Assembly (NCBI GenBank): GCA_910575155.1
Contig: CAJTDX010000001.1
Coordinates: 1-64,000, forward strand
Direction: 5' to 3'
Origin: Lachnospiraceae bacterium
Lineage (GTDB): Bacteria > Bacillota > Clostridia > Lachnospirales > Lachnospiraceae
DNA: 64,000 nucleotides
Part shown: one piece after another, positions 14,910 to 25,041 of the stretch
Numbering within the stretch: the stretch's first letter is position 1
Layout: each line of letters opens with the position of its first letter
Program-made: the position numbers and the translations under genes
The notes under the pieces: generated by a model
What the model saw: only the letters and a program-made list of their open reading frames with translations
Told to the model about the DNA's origin: nothing
The model's database searches: none

Positions 14910-17024
14910 CTATGCTTTTGCAGAAATAACTTTTTCCTGAACAGACTTTGGAACCTGCTCATATTTCTCAAAAAACATGGAATAATTTCCACGTCCCTGC
15001 GTCTTGGAACGAAGGTCGGTAGAATAGCCGAACATCTCTGCAAGAGGTACAAATGCACGTACAATTTTTCCTCCGCCAAGGTCGTCCATTCCTTCGATCC
15101 GTCCGCGGCGGGAATTGATATCACCGATTACGTCTCCCATATACTCTTCCGGCATGGTGACTTCAACCTTCATAATCGGCTCTAACAGCACCGGAGTCGC
15201 CTTCTTCATTGCTTCCTTAAATGCCATGGAACCTGCAATGTGGAACGCCATTTCGGAAGAATCGACTTCATGGTAAGAACCATCGTATACCGTAGCGTGT
15301 ACGCCCACAACCGGGAATCCTGCAAGGATACCGGCTTTGGTAGCTTCCTCAATACCTTCGCCTACAGCCGGAATGTATTCCTTGGGAATTGCACCGCCCA
15401 CAACTTCTGAATCAAATTTAAATAATTCTTCTCCATTGGCGTCCATAGGCTCAAAACGAACCTTACAATGTCCGTACTGTCCGCGTCCGCCAGACTGTTT
15501 TGCATATTTGTATTCCTGATCAATCGGTTTGGTAAATGTCTCTTTGTACGCTACCTGAGGAGCTCCGACATTTGCTTCCACCTTAAACTCGCGAAGCAGA
15601 CGGTCAACAATAATCTCCAGATGCAGCTCGCCCATACCTGCGATAATCGTCTGTCCGGTCTCTGCATTGGTATGTGCGCGGAACGTCGGGTCTTCTTCTG
15701 CAAGTTTTGCAAGCGCTTCACCCATCTTGCCCTGTCCTGCTTTGGTCTTCGGCTCAATGGCAAGCTCGATTACCGGTTCCGGGAATTCCATGGATTCCAG
15801 GATTACCGGGTGCTGCTCGTCGCAAATGGTATCGCCGGTACTGGTAAACTTGAAACCAACTGCCGCCGCAATATCTCCGGAATAAACTTTGTCAAGCTCC
15901 GCTCTCTTATTGGCATGCATCTGCAGGATACGTCCCACACGTTCTTTTTTGCTTTTGGTAGCGTTCAGTACATAAGAACCGGAATTCATTGTACCGGAAT
16001 ATACACGGAAGAATGCCAGTTTTCCAACGAAGGGATCTGTCATAATCTTAAATGCCAGCGCTGAGAACGGCTCGTCGTCAGAAGAATGTCTCTCCGTCTC
16101 ATTTCCGTCAAGATCCACGCCTTTAATTGCGGGGATATCCGTAGGAGCCGGCATATAATCAAGGATTGCATCCAACAACTTCTGAACTCCCTTGTTGCGG
16201 TAAGCAGAACCGCAGCACACCGGAACCGCCGTACATTCACAGGTTCCTTTTCTCAGGGCTGCTTTCAGCGCTTCCACAGAAGGCTCTTTGTCCTCCAGGA
16301 ATTCCATCATCAGATCATCATCTAATTCACAGACTTTTTCTACTAATTCAGAACGATACAATTCTGCATCATCCTTCATATCATCCGGAATATCGGTAAT
16401 GGAAATGTCGTCGCCCTTATCATCATTGTAGATATAAGCTTTCATTTCCAGCAAATCAATAATTCCTTTAAAATCATCTTCTTTGCCGATCGGCAATTGC
16501 AGAATAATAGCGTTTTTACCCAAACGTGTTTTTATCTGATCTACGGCTCCGTAGAAATTTGCTCCCAAAATGTCCATCTTATTGATAAATGCCATTCTGG
16601 GTACGTTATAGGTGTCAGCCTGACGCCATACATTTTCAGACTGAGGCTCCACTCCACCCTTTGCACAGAAGACGCCTACCGCGCCGTCCAGCACACGGAG
16701 CGAACGCTCAACCTCAACAGTAAAGTCAACGTGTCCCGGAGTATCAATAATATTGATACGATGCTCCAAGGCGTCAGCCTTAGGCTTGCAGTTCTCCTGC
16801 TCTGTCCAGTGACAGGTTGTAGCGGCTGAAGTAATCGTGATACCTCTTTCCTGCTCCTGCTCCATCCAGTCCATGGTAGCAGTACCTTCATGAGTATCAC
16901 CAATTTTATAATTAACACCGGTATAATAAAGAATACGCTCAGTCAATGTGGTTTTACCAGCATCAATATGAGCCATAATACCAATGTTTCTGGTTCTCTC
17001 TAATGGATATTCTCTTCCAGCCAA
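14910..17024 (-). CDS. fusA: Elongation factor G
   Basis: 704 residues, the usual length. It opens with [15 protein letters not shown] (G1), then DTPGHVDF (G3) and NKMD (G4), with domains II-V intact to the end. It drives ribosomal translocation. It lies between rpsG and tuf as in most bacteria. Start ATG 17024 has AGGAGG upstream. Confidence 0.98.
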   Translation of the reverse strand: MAGREYPLERTRNIGIMAHIDAGKTTLTERILYYTGVNYKIGDTHEGTATMDWMEQEQERGITITSAATTCHWTEQENCKPKADALEHRINIIDTPGHVDFTVEVERSLRVLDGAVGVFCAKGGVEPQSENVWRQADTYNVPRMAFINKMDILGANFYGAVDQIKTRLGKNAIILQLPIGKEDDFKGIIDLLEMKAYIYNDDKGDDISITDIPDDMKDDAELYRSELVEKVCELDDDLMMEFLEDKEPSVEALKAALRKGTCECTAVPVCCGSAYRNKGVQKLLDAILDYMPAPTDIPAIKGVDLDGNETERHSSDDEPFSALAFKIMTDPFVGKLAFFRVYSGTMNSGSYVLNATKSKKERVGRILQMHANKRAELDKVYSGDIAAAVGFKFTSTGDTICDEQHPVILESMEFPEPVIELAIEPKTKAGQGKMGEALAKLAEEDPTFRAHTNAETGQTIIAGMGELHLEIIVDRLLREFKVEANVGAPQVAYKETFTKPIDQEYKYAKQSGGRGQYGHCKVRFEPMDANGEELFKFDSEVVGGAIPKEYIPAVGEGIEEATKAGILAGFPVVGVHATVYDGSYHEVDSSEMAFHIAGSMAFKEAMKKATPVLLEPIMKVEVTMPEEYMGDVIGDINSRRGRIEGMDDLGGGKIVRAFVPLAEMFGYSTDLRSKTQGRGNYSMFFEKYEQVPKSVQEKVISAKA

Positions 17025-17181
17025 GGTTTTTTCCTCCTAAATTTCAGACGGCAAAAACAATGTTCCCCTCCCTTTACAGGCCCGAACTATGGCCGCAGGG
17101 AGCGAAGTCTTCATTTCATATCCATATAAACGGTTCTTCATGAAATGAAAGACATACTGGCTTTGTGCATCGCAGATTATA

Positions 17182-17796
<615 letters not shown>

Positions 17797-17913
17797 CTAA
17801 AAAGAATGTACGCCTGCGCGCTTTCCAACACTAAACCTATAGCAGTCAATATTCATCAAGCCCCTGCTAAATGAATTTTTACACTTACTGTGATACTATT
17901 GGTCCGCCAAACT

Positions 17914-18336
17914 TTATTTCTTAGCGTCTTTTGGTCTCTTGGCACCATATTTGGAACGGGCCTGGCGTCTGTTTGCAACACCTGCGGTATCTAAAGTTCC
18001 ACGAATGATATGGTATCTGGTACCTGGTAAGTCTTTTACTCTTCCACCACGAATCAGAACAACGCTATGTTCCTGTAAGTTGTGGCCTTCACCCGGAATA
18101 TAGCTTGTCACTTCGATTCCGTTAGAAAGACGTACTCTGGCGATCTTACGAAGAGCAGAGTTAGGTTTCTTAGGAGTTGCAGTCTTTACTGCAGTACAAA
18201 CACCTCTTTTCTGAGGAGCAGAGAGATCTGTCGGGCGCTTTTTCAGGGAATTATATCCTTTCTGCAAAGCCGGCGCTGTAGACTTTTTCTCTGATGTCTG
18301 TCTTCCTTTTCTTACTAACTGGTTAAATGTTGGCAT
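17914..18336 (-). CDS. rpsL: 30S ribosomal protein S12
   Basis: 140 residues, start [12 protein letters not shown] with AGGAGG upstream. [11 protein letters not shown] and [13 protein letters not shown] are wild type at the lysines where streptomycin-resistance changes usually occur. First gene of the str operon. ATG 18336 is chosen over longer frames because it gives the family's N-terminus. Confidence 0.97.
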   Translation of the reverse strand: MPTFNQLVRKGRQTSEKKSTAPALQKGYNSLKKRPTDLSAPQKRGVCTAVKTATPKKPNSALRKIARVRLSNGIEVTSYIPGEGHNLQEHSVVLIRGGRVKDLPGTRYHIIRGTLDTAGVANRRQARSKYGAKRPKDAKK

Positions 18337-18386
18337 TCTTTTCACCTCCTGTAATCTTATATGCGTGCTCTTATACACGCTAAATC

Positions 18387-18415
18387 ATTATATAAGGATA
18401 AAACTGGTCTGTCAA
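18387..18415 (-). promoter_or_regulatory. Main sigma-A promoter of the str operon
   Basis: Perfect TTGACA (18410-18415), 17-bp spacer and perfect TATAAT (18387-18392), about 50 bp upstream of rpsL. Confidence 0.85.
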
Positions 18416-18487
18416 GAACTTTTGCGGATTTTTATTTTTTTCCTATATAAAAGGGACCGTAATTTTCCGCACGATCTGTATTTTTGT

Positions 18488-20836
18488 TTATTCCGTAATT
18501 AATTCTCTGACCTCCACCTTTTTAATTTTTGCTGAGGACAGAAAAGCAAAGAGGAAGAAGCATACGCTGGTCAATACCGTCGGCACTGCAAACGTAGCGG
18601 CGCGAAACGTCACCTGAAAGCTTGAAATTCCTACCAGTCTCAAAATACAGCTTAACATGTTTCCTGTAAAAACCGCTGCAGCCACACTGCCCGCCGCCGC
18701 TCCCAGTACAGCAACCATAAAAAATCTCACCGCAAACTGCAGACGCAGACGCGTGGATGTAAATCCCAGCGCCTTATAGATCCCTATGTCTCTTCGTTCC
18801 TTTAAAAAAGCTTTGGAACAGACCATATGCACTGTCACCAGGGCAAAAATCGCGGAAAATATATATACAACCAGCGTCATCGCATGGATGGCGAGCTGGT
18901 ATGTACTGTCCATGGACGTTTCATCATAAGAAGCTGTCAATATCTCCCCAAACTGCCGGTTCAGCTCCTCCTCGATCCCGGCTCCCTGAGACTGATCTTC
19001 CAGAATATATCCCAGATAAGATAAATGCATATCATCCAGTTTGGAAGCTGCAGATTTCGTCATACTGAAATTTACTCCGGCATCATTCATAAATTGATTG
19101 AAACCGGAAATAATATAGGTCTCTTTTCTGTCCCGGCAGCCTACCGATACTTTATCGCCGATTTTAAGCCCCAGATTATCCGCAGCGATTTCCGTTACGA
19201 TAATTTCATTGTCGTAGAGAGGAATCCTTCCTTTTGTTATTGCTTTGATATACTCCGCTTCATCGTAAATGCACGCCATAATCTGCTCTCCATTGATGGA
19301 CATATAATAATTTCCGCAGGATTTATAAGAAACCTGAAAATTCGTGTTATGGCGGATCATTTCCTCCACCCGGCGTATTTTTGCGTCAGAAACAGATTCT
19401 TTCAACTCAATATCCAGATCCGCATAAGCGATTCCCATAGCGTCCCATGCGGAGGTCGCTGTAATTACATTGGTCAACACCATCATGGTAGTCATAAAAT
19501 AAACAAGGATTCCCACAATGGCGATTACCCCGGCATACTGCTTTTTATCAGACGTAAACTGGCGGAATGCGAGACTGGCGGAAAGCAGTTTCTTACTGAC
19601 TGCCGCCTGAATCCTGCTGTCAAAATAAATCTCTTTTTTTATGCCGGCGATCGCTTTCACCGGAGAAATTCTGGCAATTTTTCTGGTGATTAGCAGAATA
19701 CAAATTACAGAAATCATAAGAACCATCAGCAGGATCCCGCCGCTTTTTCCTATAGATATTCCATGTTGCGGAATAATTCCTGTTATGGGCAAAAACAAAT
19801 CGCCAAGTGTTCTACATAAGGGGATTGCCGCCAATATTCCAATTACTGACCCCAAAATTTCGGCCGCAACATATTGTATCACAAAAACAGCCTGCATTTT
19901 TTCTGTTGTAAATCCCTGGGCCTTCATAATCCCAAAAACCGTATACTCCATGTCAATTCCTGTAGACACGCTGTGACACAGAACCACTACTACGGATACC
20001 AGCAAAAGTATTACAAAAACGATTAATATCATACATATAATTTTCGGAAACAGACAGGTATACATCGCCATCATTTCCCTGGTAATTGCGCCAGAACTCA
20101 TATCTGCAATTCCGGTATCCAAATTAATCTGACGGGCAAATCTGCCATCCGTCAGAAGACAGTCCTCATTTTTATAAACAGAAACAAATGTCAGAAAACT
20201 GCTGATGCCATCCGCCCGCCGCCCGGCTCCTTCAAGCTCCTCACACATGTTCTGATAATCCGCATGACTGAGAAATACGTTTTTCCAGCCAATGACAGAA
20301 GCTCCCATTTGCGGTTCTTCTATAATTCCTTTTATCCTGAATTCATAAGAACCGCCGTCTGTGGCAATGGCCAGAATATCCCCTGTTTCACAGGAAAAAT
20401 TGGTTTTCAGGCCCTGTGGAATATAAATTTCTCCATGATTCAGCTCCTGCGTTTCCTCAAAAAATCCGCTCCTCTCAGAATGAAACAGCCTGTATCCCGA
20501 CGGCAATTCCCGTATATAGACCGGATTGCTGTAAACTGCGCCGTCATAACTTACGTTCCAGGAGGCGATCGCTTCTTCCAGTTTTACAGATTTTACCAGC
20601 TCATGTCTTTCTACCTCTGCAATGAGGTCATCACTTAACATCTCCCGGTTAACCATACATACAACGTCCGCGGTATTTACACGCGCCTGCGCTTCGCTGA
20701 CGCCTTCATAAATATTCTCCCATACACTGAGAATCGCAGTCAGCGCCATGGAAATTATGGTCATAAGCAGAATAATGCTCATAAAGGAACCTTTTTTATA
20801 TCTGATATTGGCTTTCATAATCGTTAATATTTCCAT
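18488..20836 (-). CDS. FtsX-type ABC transporter permease
   Basis: About 782 residues with an N-terminal membrane segment, a large extracytoplasmic domain, and two FtsX blocks of three to four membrane segments (around residues 260-380 and 660-775). This two-block layout is typical of clostridial export or peptide-sensing ABC permeases. ATG 20836 follows GTGAGG; a GTG at 20845 is possible. The matching ATPase gene lies immediately upstream but is cut by the prophage, so the transporter is probably not functional in this lysogen. Confidence 0.85.
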   Translation of the reverse strand: MEILTIMKANIRYKKGSFMSIILLMTIISMALTAILSVWENIYEGVSEAQARVNTADVVCMVNREMLSDDLIAEVERHELVKSVKLEEAIASWNVSYDGAVYSNPVYIRELPSGYRLFHSERSGFFEETQELNHGEIYIPQGLKTNFSCETGDILAIATDGGSYEFRIKGIIEEPQMGASVIGWKNVFLSHADYQNMCEELEGAGRRADGISSFLTFVSVYKNEDCLLTDGRFARQINLDTGIADMSSGAITREMMAMYTCLFPKIICMILIVFVILLLVSVVVVLCHSVSTGIDMEYTVFGIMKAQGFTTEKMQAVFVIQYVAAEILGSVIGILAAIPLCRTLGDLFLPITGIIPQHGISIGKSGGILLMVLMISVICILLITRKIARISPVKAIAGIKKEIYFDSRIQAAVSKKLLSASLAFRQFTSDKKQYAGVIAIVGILVYFMTTMMVLTNVITATSAWDAMGIAYADLDIELKESVSDAKIRRVEEMIRHNTNFQVSYKSCGNYYMSINGEQIMACIYDEAEYIKAITKGRIPLYDNEIIVTEIAADNLGLKIGDKVSVGCRDRKETYIISGFNQFMNDAGVNFSMTKSAASKLDDMHLSYLGYILEDQSQGAGIEEELNRQFGEILTASYDETSMDSTYQLAIHAMTLVVYIFSAIFALVTVHMVCSKAFLKERRDIGIYKALGFTSTRLRLQFAVRFFMVAVLGAAAGSVAAAVFTGNMLSCILRLVGISSFQVTFRAATFAVPTVLTSVCFFLFAFLSSAKIKKVEVRELITE

Positions 20837-20846
20837 AAACAGCACC

Positions 20847-21095
20847 TCACCATTCCAGCGACGTCAGCCATGCGTTCACCTGCACTTCACGTCTTTTTTC
20901 ATCCTGCTGCCGGTACTCTGGCAGCGATAATTCTCCAGCAATTGATCCATCCTCAAGATACAGCAGCCTGTCAGCTCTCAAAGCCGCTTTCAGATCATGC
21001 GTTACCATCAGAATGCTCTGCCCGTTCCTGTTCAGATCTGTAAGCAGATTCAGCACCTCTATGGAATTTTGCCGGTTCAAAGCGCCCGTCGGCAC
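20847..21095 (-). pseudogene. ABC transporter ATPase, C-terminal stub cut by prophage
   Basis: About 82 residues beginning at PTGALNRQNSIEVLNLL, the part just after Walker B of an ABC ATPase, and including the switch histidine region SILMVTHDLKAAL. Walker A, the signature motif and Walker B are missing; just upstream the sequence turns into prophage DNA. The missing N-terminal part is expected beyond the other prophage end, outside the window. Confidence 0.85.
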
Positions 21096-21121
21096 TGTTC
21101 AGTTAGTACAACATAGAGAAC

Positions 21122-21148
21122 CCCCGGAAAGCCTGCTACCCTCCGGGG
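21122..21148. terminator. Hairpin at prophage left end
   Basis: CCCCGGA (21122-21128) pairs with TCCGGGG (21142-21148), with T-rich sequence after it on the plus strand. It lies between the prophage edge and its first gene and probably ends transcription there. Confidence 0.55.
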
Positions 21149-21153
21149 TACTT

Positions 21154-21318
21154 TTATTTTCTCCTGCTTTTGCTATACTCCCAGCACTCTTCTACTTCTT
21201 CACATTCATCACAAATCATTGCGCCATATGTCAATCTTCCGTTTTCCCTAAACATATTCCCAAAACATTTTGCGTGTGCTGTTTCTTCTGTGTCAGGTCT
21301 TCCGTTTACTGTTACCAT
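21154..21318 (-). CDS. Small cysteine-rich phage protein
   Basis: A 54-residue frame from ATG 21318 with AAGGAGG upstream to TAA 21154. It has four cysteines (AKCFG, MICDECEE, VEECWEY) that may bind zinc. It is short enough to be missed by length cut-offs, but the ribosome binding site and the fit between neighbours support it. Family not recognised. Confidence 0.6.
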   Translation of the reverse strand: MVTVNGRPDTEETAHAKCFGNMFRENGRLTYGAMICDECEEVEECWEYSKSRRK

Positions 21319-21330
21319 GTGCCGCCCTCC

Positions 21331-21909
21331 TTACTCTGCCACTATCGCTTCCGCTGCGGCTTGCGCCGCTTCCCTTGTATTCCATTTCAGGCAGTCGCCG
21401 TCCCTTAACTGCACGTCCCCTATGTATGCGTACCAATGCCGCCCGCCCCTGAATTGCTTTATCCTGATTTCCTCCCGCTTGAAGTGTGGGAATACAAGCT
21501 GTTTCCTGCGGCAGAACTGCACCGTTTTAATTCCCCATGTATGACCGCCAGCCTGATTGATGAAGACTGCCCCATGTTCCCGGATTGTTTCAAGCTCTCC
21601 CGCCCCTATTTCCATATTCAGGCAACGGAAGCCGTCAAATATAGTCCCCTCTACCTGCTGCGCCTTAATGATTGCACATTGAAGATATTTAAAGTCTTTT
21701 CTCTGCATTATCTCTATACGCTCTTGTAAGGGCATATCGTCAAGTAAATTATACCACTCTTTCCCTTCCTGCCTGAACTTCATATAAAGGTTTACCGCCC
21801 CTTCATATCTGCCGCCAGTCTGTTTGTGATAGTCTATAATCTGTTCAACGTCCGTTAGCTTCAACCACCACATTTCCCCGTCATAGATGAAAAGATATTC
21901 GTTTTCCAT
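21331..21909 (-). CDS. Hypothetical phage protein
   Basis: 192 residues, no recognised domain. The N-terminus is acidic with two adjacent tryptophans (YDGEMWWLKLTDVEQ), and the C-terminus has a WYAYIGDVQLRDGDCLKW segment. It lies between two small cysteine-rich genes. Start ATG 21909. Confidence 0.6.
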   Translation of the reverse strand: MENEYLFIYDGEMWWLKLTDVEQIIDYHKQTGGRYEGAVNLYMKFRQEGKEWYNLLDDMPLQERIEIMQRKDFKYLQCAIIKAQQVEGTIFDGFRCLNMEIGAGELETIREHGAVFINQAGGHTWGIKTVQFCRRKQLVFPHFKREEIRIKQFRGGRHWYAYIGDVQLRDGDCLKWNTREAAQAAAEAIVAE

Positions 21910-21921
21910 GCGCCGCCCCTT

Positions 21922-22119
21922 TCATACGAACTGCGTCATTGTGTCAATATACTTCTTCATGTCCCCGGCTTCCCAGTACCCGGCGCAAGAATCGCCGCCC
22001 CGCCTGCTCTTCCCGTCATTGCTACAGAAATACTTCCACGCCCCTTTTCCCTGTTCTTTCGGCATGGCAAGTCCGCAGCTCTCACACTTCCCCGGTCTTT
22101 TGTCCTTCTCCTTCTCCAT
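21922..22119 (-). CDS. Small zinc-finger-like phage protein
   Basis: 65 residues. Cysteines in KCESCG, FCSND and DSCAGYW suggest a treble-clef or zinc-ribbon fold. It overlaps the end of the RHH gene by 38 bp and is followed by the 192-residue gene. Role unknown. Confidence 0.6.
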   Translation of the reverse strand: MEKEKDKRPGKCESCGLAMPKEQGKGAWKYFCSNDGKSRRGGDSCAGYWEAGDMKKYIDTMTQFV

Positions 22120-22354
22120 CCGTCTGCCCCTCTCTTTCCATGCGCTGATACACGGCAGTTACAATGTAATCATTCAGGGATTGCCCGGCAGCGGAAGCCG
22201 CCCTTTCAATCTTCACTTTCTCCCCCATTTTCACAAACGGGTACAGCCTTTCATAATTCTTGCCGTTGAAAGTGTTCTTCGCCCTTGTCGCCGCTTTCTG
22301 CTGCCCTGTGTTCTTTGTGTCCGGCTTTTTCCCTTCCGTCTTCTTTTCCTCCAT
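22082..22354 (-). CDS. Arc-like ribbon-helix-helix protein
   Basis: 90 residues. A lysine-rich N-terminal tail is followed by KVKIERAASAAGQSLNDYIV, an Arc-type ribbon-helix-helix with its usual AxxxGxSLNxYI pattern. It is divergent from the plus-strand small gene at 22523, and the shared gap holds four copies of the TTACGCAAGTAT operator. It is the best candidate in view for the protein binding these repeats. Confidence 0.75.
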   Translation of the reverse strand: MEEKKTEGKKPDTKNTGQQKAATRAKNTFNGKNYERLYPFVKMGEKVKIERAASAAGQSLNDYIVTAVYQRMEREGQTDGEGEGQKTGEV

Positions 22355-22394
22355 CTGTCGCCCTCCTTCCTTTGGGTATGAATCATTATATCAC

Positions 22395-22491
22395 TTACGC
22401 AAGTATTACGCAAGTATACAAATTATACAAAGTTACGCAAGTATATTTGTATATCCTGCCTATTGAAAATATACTTGCGTAAGTATATGAT
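22395..22491 (+). promoter_or_regulatory. Operator array and promoter, copy 1
   Basis: TTACGCAAGTAT at 22395-22406, 22406-22417 and 22433-22444, and its reverse at 22471-22482. The last sits in the 17-bp spacer of a promoter with TTGAAA (22463-22468) and TATGAT (22486-22491) driving the gene at 22523. Copies 2 and 3 of this promoter lie at 23185-23270 and 56644-56740. Confidence 0.75.
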
Positions 22492-22522
22492 AGACTTATC
22501 AAATGAAAGAGAGGAAAACACA

Positions 22523-22747
22523 ATGAAGAAATTTGAAGTAGGCAAGGGATACAGCATGACAAGCGTATGTGACCATAACTGCGTATGGACTTATACAGTA
22601 ACCGCCCGGACAGCGCAAACAATCACCATTTCAGACGGCGAAAAAGTCCAGAAATGCCGGATAAGCAAGAAAATTTCTGAATACTGCGACGCTGAAACAA
22701 TCTACCCGTTAGGGCGTTACTCCATGTGTCCCAGCCTGACAGCGTAA
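22523..22747 (+). CDS. Small phage protein, paralogue of 56400-56606
   Basis: 74 residues starting MKKFEVGKGY. The N-terminus and the pattern VxxRTAxTIT match the 68-residue protein at 56400-56606 (MRTFEVGKRY, VKRTAKTIT). Both genes have the same operator-bearing promoter, so the gene and its promoter appear to have been duplicated as a unit. Function unknown. Start ATG 22523 follows GAGAGGAAAA. Confidence 0.65.
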   Translation: MKKFEVGKGYSMTSVCDHNCVWTYTVTARTAQTITISDGEKVQKCRISKKISEYCDAETIYPLGRYSMCPSLTA

Positions 22748-22808
22748 CCGATAATCGGGGCTGCGGCTCCTGCCGCTGCCCTCCCTGAAAAAGAAAGGAC
22801 CCTGAACA

Positions 22809-23147
22809 ATGATAAAACCTGAAAAAGCCGCTTACAGCCGTCTTGCACTGAATGAAGGATTGAAGCAATTAAAAGCCGTACACCTTACCGCCGCCCGGAA
22901 GAACTGCTATTACCCGATTTATTCCAACCTTAATGAAATTAAAAACTGGCTGGAAGACTACGGCGGGAACCGTCACGCTTTCTACTGCTATCACCTTGAA
23001 GAATACAGGAACCGTCTTTACAGCCACTACAAGGAAACAACAAAGGCTGATTTCGCCCGCCTTGCCCGCCTTGCAAAACGGGATATGACAGAAAATATAT
23101 TGTCTATCTTCCGTGAAGGGGAAGCCGGAAACGTGGATATTGTCTGA
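22809..23147 (+). CDS. Hypothetical phage protein
   Basis: 112 residues, basic and mostly helical (KNWLEDYGGNRHAFYCYHLE). AAGAAAGGA precedes ATG 22809. Second gene of the plus-strand block, ended by a terminator at 23154-23180. Family not recognised. Confidence 0.6.
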   Translation: MIKPEKAAYSRLALNEGLKQLKAVHLTAARKNCYYPIYSNLNEIKNWLEDYGGNRHAFYCYHLEEYRNRLYSHYKETTKADFARLARLAKRDMTENILSIFREGEAGNVDIV

Positions 23148-23153
23148 ACCCCT

Positions 23154-23180
23154 GCCCCGTCCCTGCGGGGCTTTTCTTTT
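23154..23180 (+). terminator. Rho-independent terminator
   Basis: GCCCCG/CGGGGC stem with loop TCCCTG followed by CTTTTCTTTT on the plus strand. It separates the first two-gene unit from the next operator promoter. Confidence 0.7.
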
Positions 23181-23184
23181 TATC

Positions 23185-23270
23185 TTACGCAAGTATACAT
23201 ATTGTACAAATATACTTGCGTAACTTTGTGTATTCTGCCTATTGAAAATATACTTGCGTAAGTATATAAT
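23185..23270 (+). promoter_or_regulatory. Operator array and promoter, copy 2
   Basis: Operator copies at 23185-23196, 23212-23223 and 23250-23261. Promoter TTGAAA (23242-23247), 17 bp, TATAAT (23265-23270). The run CTGCCTATTGAAAATATACT is shared with copy 1. It drives the gene at 23309. Confidence 0.75.
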
Positions 23271-23308
23271 AGTATCATAAGATGAAGCAAAGGAAAGGGG
23301 CAAATAAA

Positions 23309-23635
23309 ATGACAATAGCAAATACAATCCTTGAACAACTCGGCGGCAACAAATTTATCGCAATGACAGGCGCAAAAAACTTTGTATCAGACGGAAACAC
23401 GCTTCGCATGACGCTTCCGAAAAACCGCAGCAAGGCGAACCGCCTTTACATCACGCTTGACGCTTCCGACACTTACACAATGAACTTCTTCAAGTATACT
23501 GCCGGGCGGCTGAACAAAAAGACTTTCGCATGGTCCCCGGACAAGAAAGAAGACATTGAAAATATTTCCGGCGTATATGCAGATATGCTTCAAGATATTT
23601 TTACATCAGTAACGGGAATGTACACACATTTATAA
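23309..23635 (+). CDS. Hypothetical phage protein
   Basis: About 108 residues starting MTIANTILEQLGGNKFIAMT. The 'LGGNKFIAMTGAKNF' beginning followed by a short beta-rich body is a pattern I have seen in small proteins of clostridial mobile elements, but no function is known to me. Start ATG 23309 follows AGGAAAGGGG; operator promoter upstream. Confidence 0.6.
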   Translation: MTIANTILEQLGGNKFIAMTGAKNFVSDGNTLRMTLPKNRSKANRLYITLDASDTYTMNFFKYTAGRLNKKTFAWSPDKKEDIENISGVYADMLQDIFTSVTGMYTHL

Positions 23636-23690
23636 AAACAACGGGCGGCGGCTCTGCCGCCCCTCCAGCAAAGAAGGGAATGAAAGAAAA

Positions 23691-23957
23691 ATGATGATAG
23701 CAGAAAATTTCAATGATTTTGTAGACAAGGTATCAGAAGCGGAAAGAAGCGCACTGAATAGCCCCGCAGGTCAGGAACTTACACAAAAACTTCTTGAAAT
23801 GAAGCTGGCGCAAAACCCGCACATGACCCCAGAAGAATGGGCGCAAACAAAGTCAGAATTTATGACTTTCATGTTTACAGTGTTCGTGAAGGAAGTCCCG
23901 GAAGCCATGCAGGAACTAGGACACCACGTTTATAACGAACTGCGGAAAGAAAACTGA
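23691..23957 (+). CDS. Hypothetical phage protein
   Basis: 88 residues, mostly helical and acidic (DFVDKVSEAERSALNSPAG, NPHMTPEEWAQTKSEFMTF). AAGAAGGGA precedes the tandem ATGs at 23691 and 23694. Family not recognised. Confidence 0.55.
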   Translation: MMIAENFNDFVDKVSEAERSALNSPAGQELTQKLLEMKLAQNPHMTPEEWAQTKSEFMTFMFTVFVKEVPEAMQELGHHVYNELRKEN

Positions 23958-24010
23958 ATGACCGGGCGGCGGCTCCTGCCGCTGCCCTCCCTGAAAGGAA
24001 CGGTGAAATT

Positions 24011-24370
24011 ATGAAATTGAAATGGACTATGAACGGCGTAACCTTTAACCGCAGCAATTACCGCCCTGTGATTGCCCGCTTTGACAATACCACCTGCTGG
24101 CTCTCCCTCGCAGCCTGCACAACCACCAGCGGCTTCCGGGCGGCTGTCCGGGAACTTGCCGCCGCTTACGGCGCAAAAACCGTTGAACTGAAATATTTTT
24201 ATGACGACGACGACAACCGGACTGAAACAAATGTTGTTGACTTTATGAAGCTATATTCAGAAGAACTTGACAGAAGCTATTTTATTTTTAGAAATGAATT
24301 AAATGTGCCGTCCGGCACTCCCCGGAAATTTATAAACTATACGGAAAGTGAGATTTTCACAACCGCATGA
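24011..24370 (+). CDS. Hypothetical phage protein
   Basis: 119 residues starting MKLKWTMNGVTFNRSNYRPV. AAAGGAACG precedes the ATG. Last gene of the plus-strand block. No recognised domain. Confidence 0.55.
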   Translation: MKLKWTMNGVTFNRSNYRPVIARFDNTTCWLSLAACTTTSGFRAAVRELAAAYGAKTVELKYFYDDDDNRTETNVVDFMKLYSEELDRSYFIFRNELNVPSGTPRKFINYTESEIFTTA

Positions 24371-24399
24371 ACGCCCCGTATTTGCCCCACAAGCGTCAG

Positions 24400-24438
24400 A
24401 AAAGCCCCGCAGGTATATTTCCTACCTGCGGGGCTTTT
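24400..24438. terminator. Bidirectional terminator
   Basis: A perfect 16-bp stem, AAAAGCCCCGCAGGTA and its reverse complement, with a 7-nt loop. Both ends are A/T-rich, so it would stop the plus-strand block on one side and the minus-strand lysis genes on the other. Confidence 0.85.
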
Positions 24439-24473
24439 AGTCTGTCTGTGGGCTTGCGTGGCACGTCTGCGGG

Positions 24474-25025
24474 CTATTCTACTTCAATATGTGTCACGCC
24501 CTCTGCCGCTTCTGCCGCTTCCTCTGCCGTGATTGTCCCGGTTTTATTCCCGTCTGCGTCGTATACGTTCACTTTCCCTTCCTTGCTGTCCTCCAGCGCA
24601 CCTTCCGGGACTTCATCTGTCGCAACTGCGGCTTTCCCTGCCGCTGCGGGTCCTGTGTAAATATTCACTGTCGGAACCTGTGCCGCTTCTACCGCCTGCG
24701 GCTCTGCCACCGCCGCTTCCTTCTCCCCGGCTTTCATTGCGTTGTAGGCTGACTGTGCGATTGCCCGCAACTGGTCTTCCGTGACTTCAATCCCGGCTTC
24801 GTCTGCAATCTCTTTCAGCTTTTCGACAACTGCCGCCATCTTCTCTTCCCCTGTTTCCTTTTTCATGAACTCTTTCGCCCATACTACAAACTGCGCCGCC
24901 CACTGTGACAGCATATTCAGTTTGTCAATTACGTTTTTCGGAATGTTCGGGAATACATACTTCCCGATAACAAACGCCGCAACCGTAAGTCCTAACTGTA
25001 CCGCTAAAATGATAATGTCATTCAT
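24474..25025 (-). CDS. Phage holin (LLH family-like)
   Basis: 183 residues. One N-terminal membrane segment (IIILAVQLGLTVAAFVIG), then an amphipathic helix region (WAAQFVVWAKEFMKKETGEE) and an EDQLRAIAQSAYNAMK segment usual in LLH holins, with an acidic, low-complexity tail. It follows the endolysin gene and would time membrane opening during lysis. Confidence 0.75.
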   Translation of the reverse strand: MNDIIILAVQLGLTVAAFVIGKYVFPNIPKNVIDKLNMLSQWAAQFVVWAKEFMKKETGEEKMAAVVEKLKEIADEAGIEVTEDQLRAIAQSAYNAMKAGEKEAAVAEPQAVEAAQVPTVNIYTGPAAAGKAAVATDEVPEGALEDSKEGKVNVYDADGNKTGTITAEEAAEAAEGVTHIEVE

Positions 25026-25041
25026 CTTCTTTTCCTCCCTC

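Noticed and set aside
22395-23270. CRISPR array
   Set aside because: The repeated 12-bp units are few, irregularly spaced and lie in promoters; there are no equal-length spacers or cas genes.
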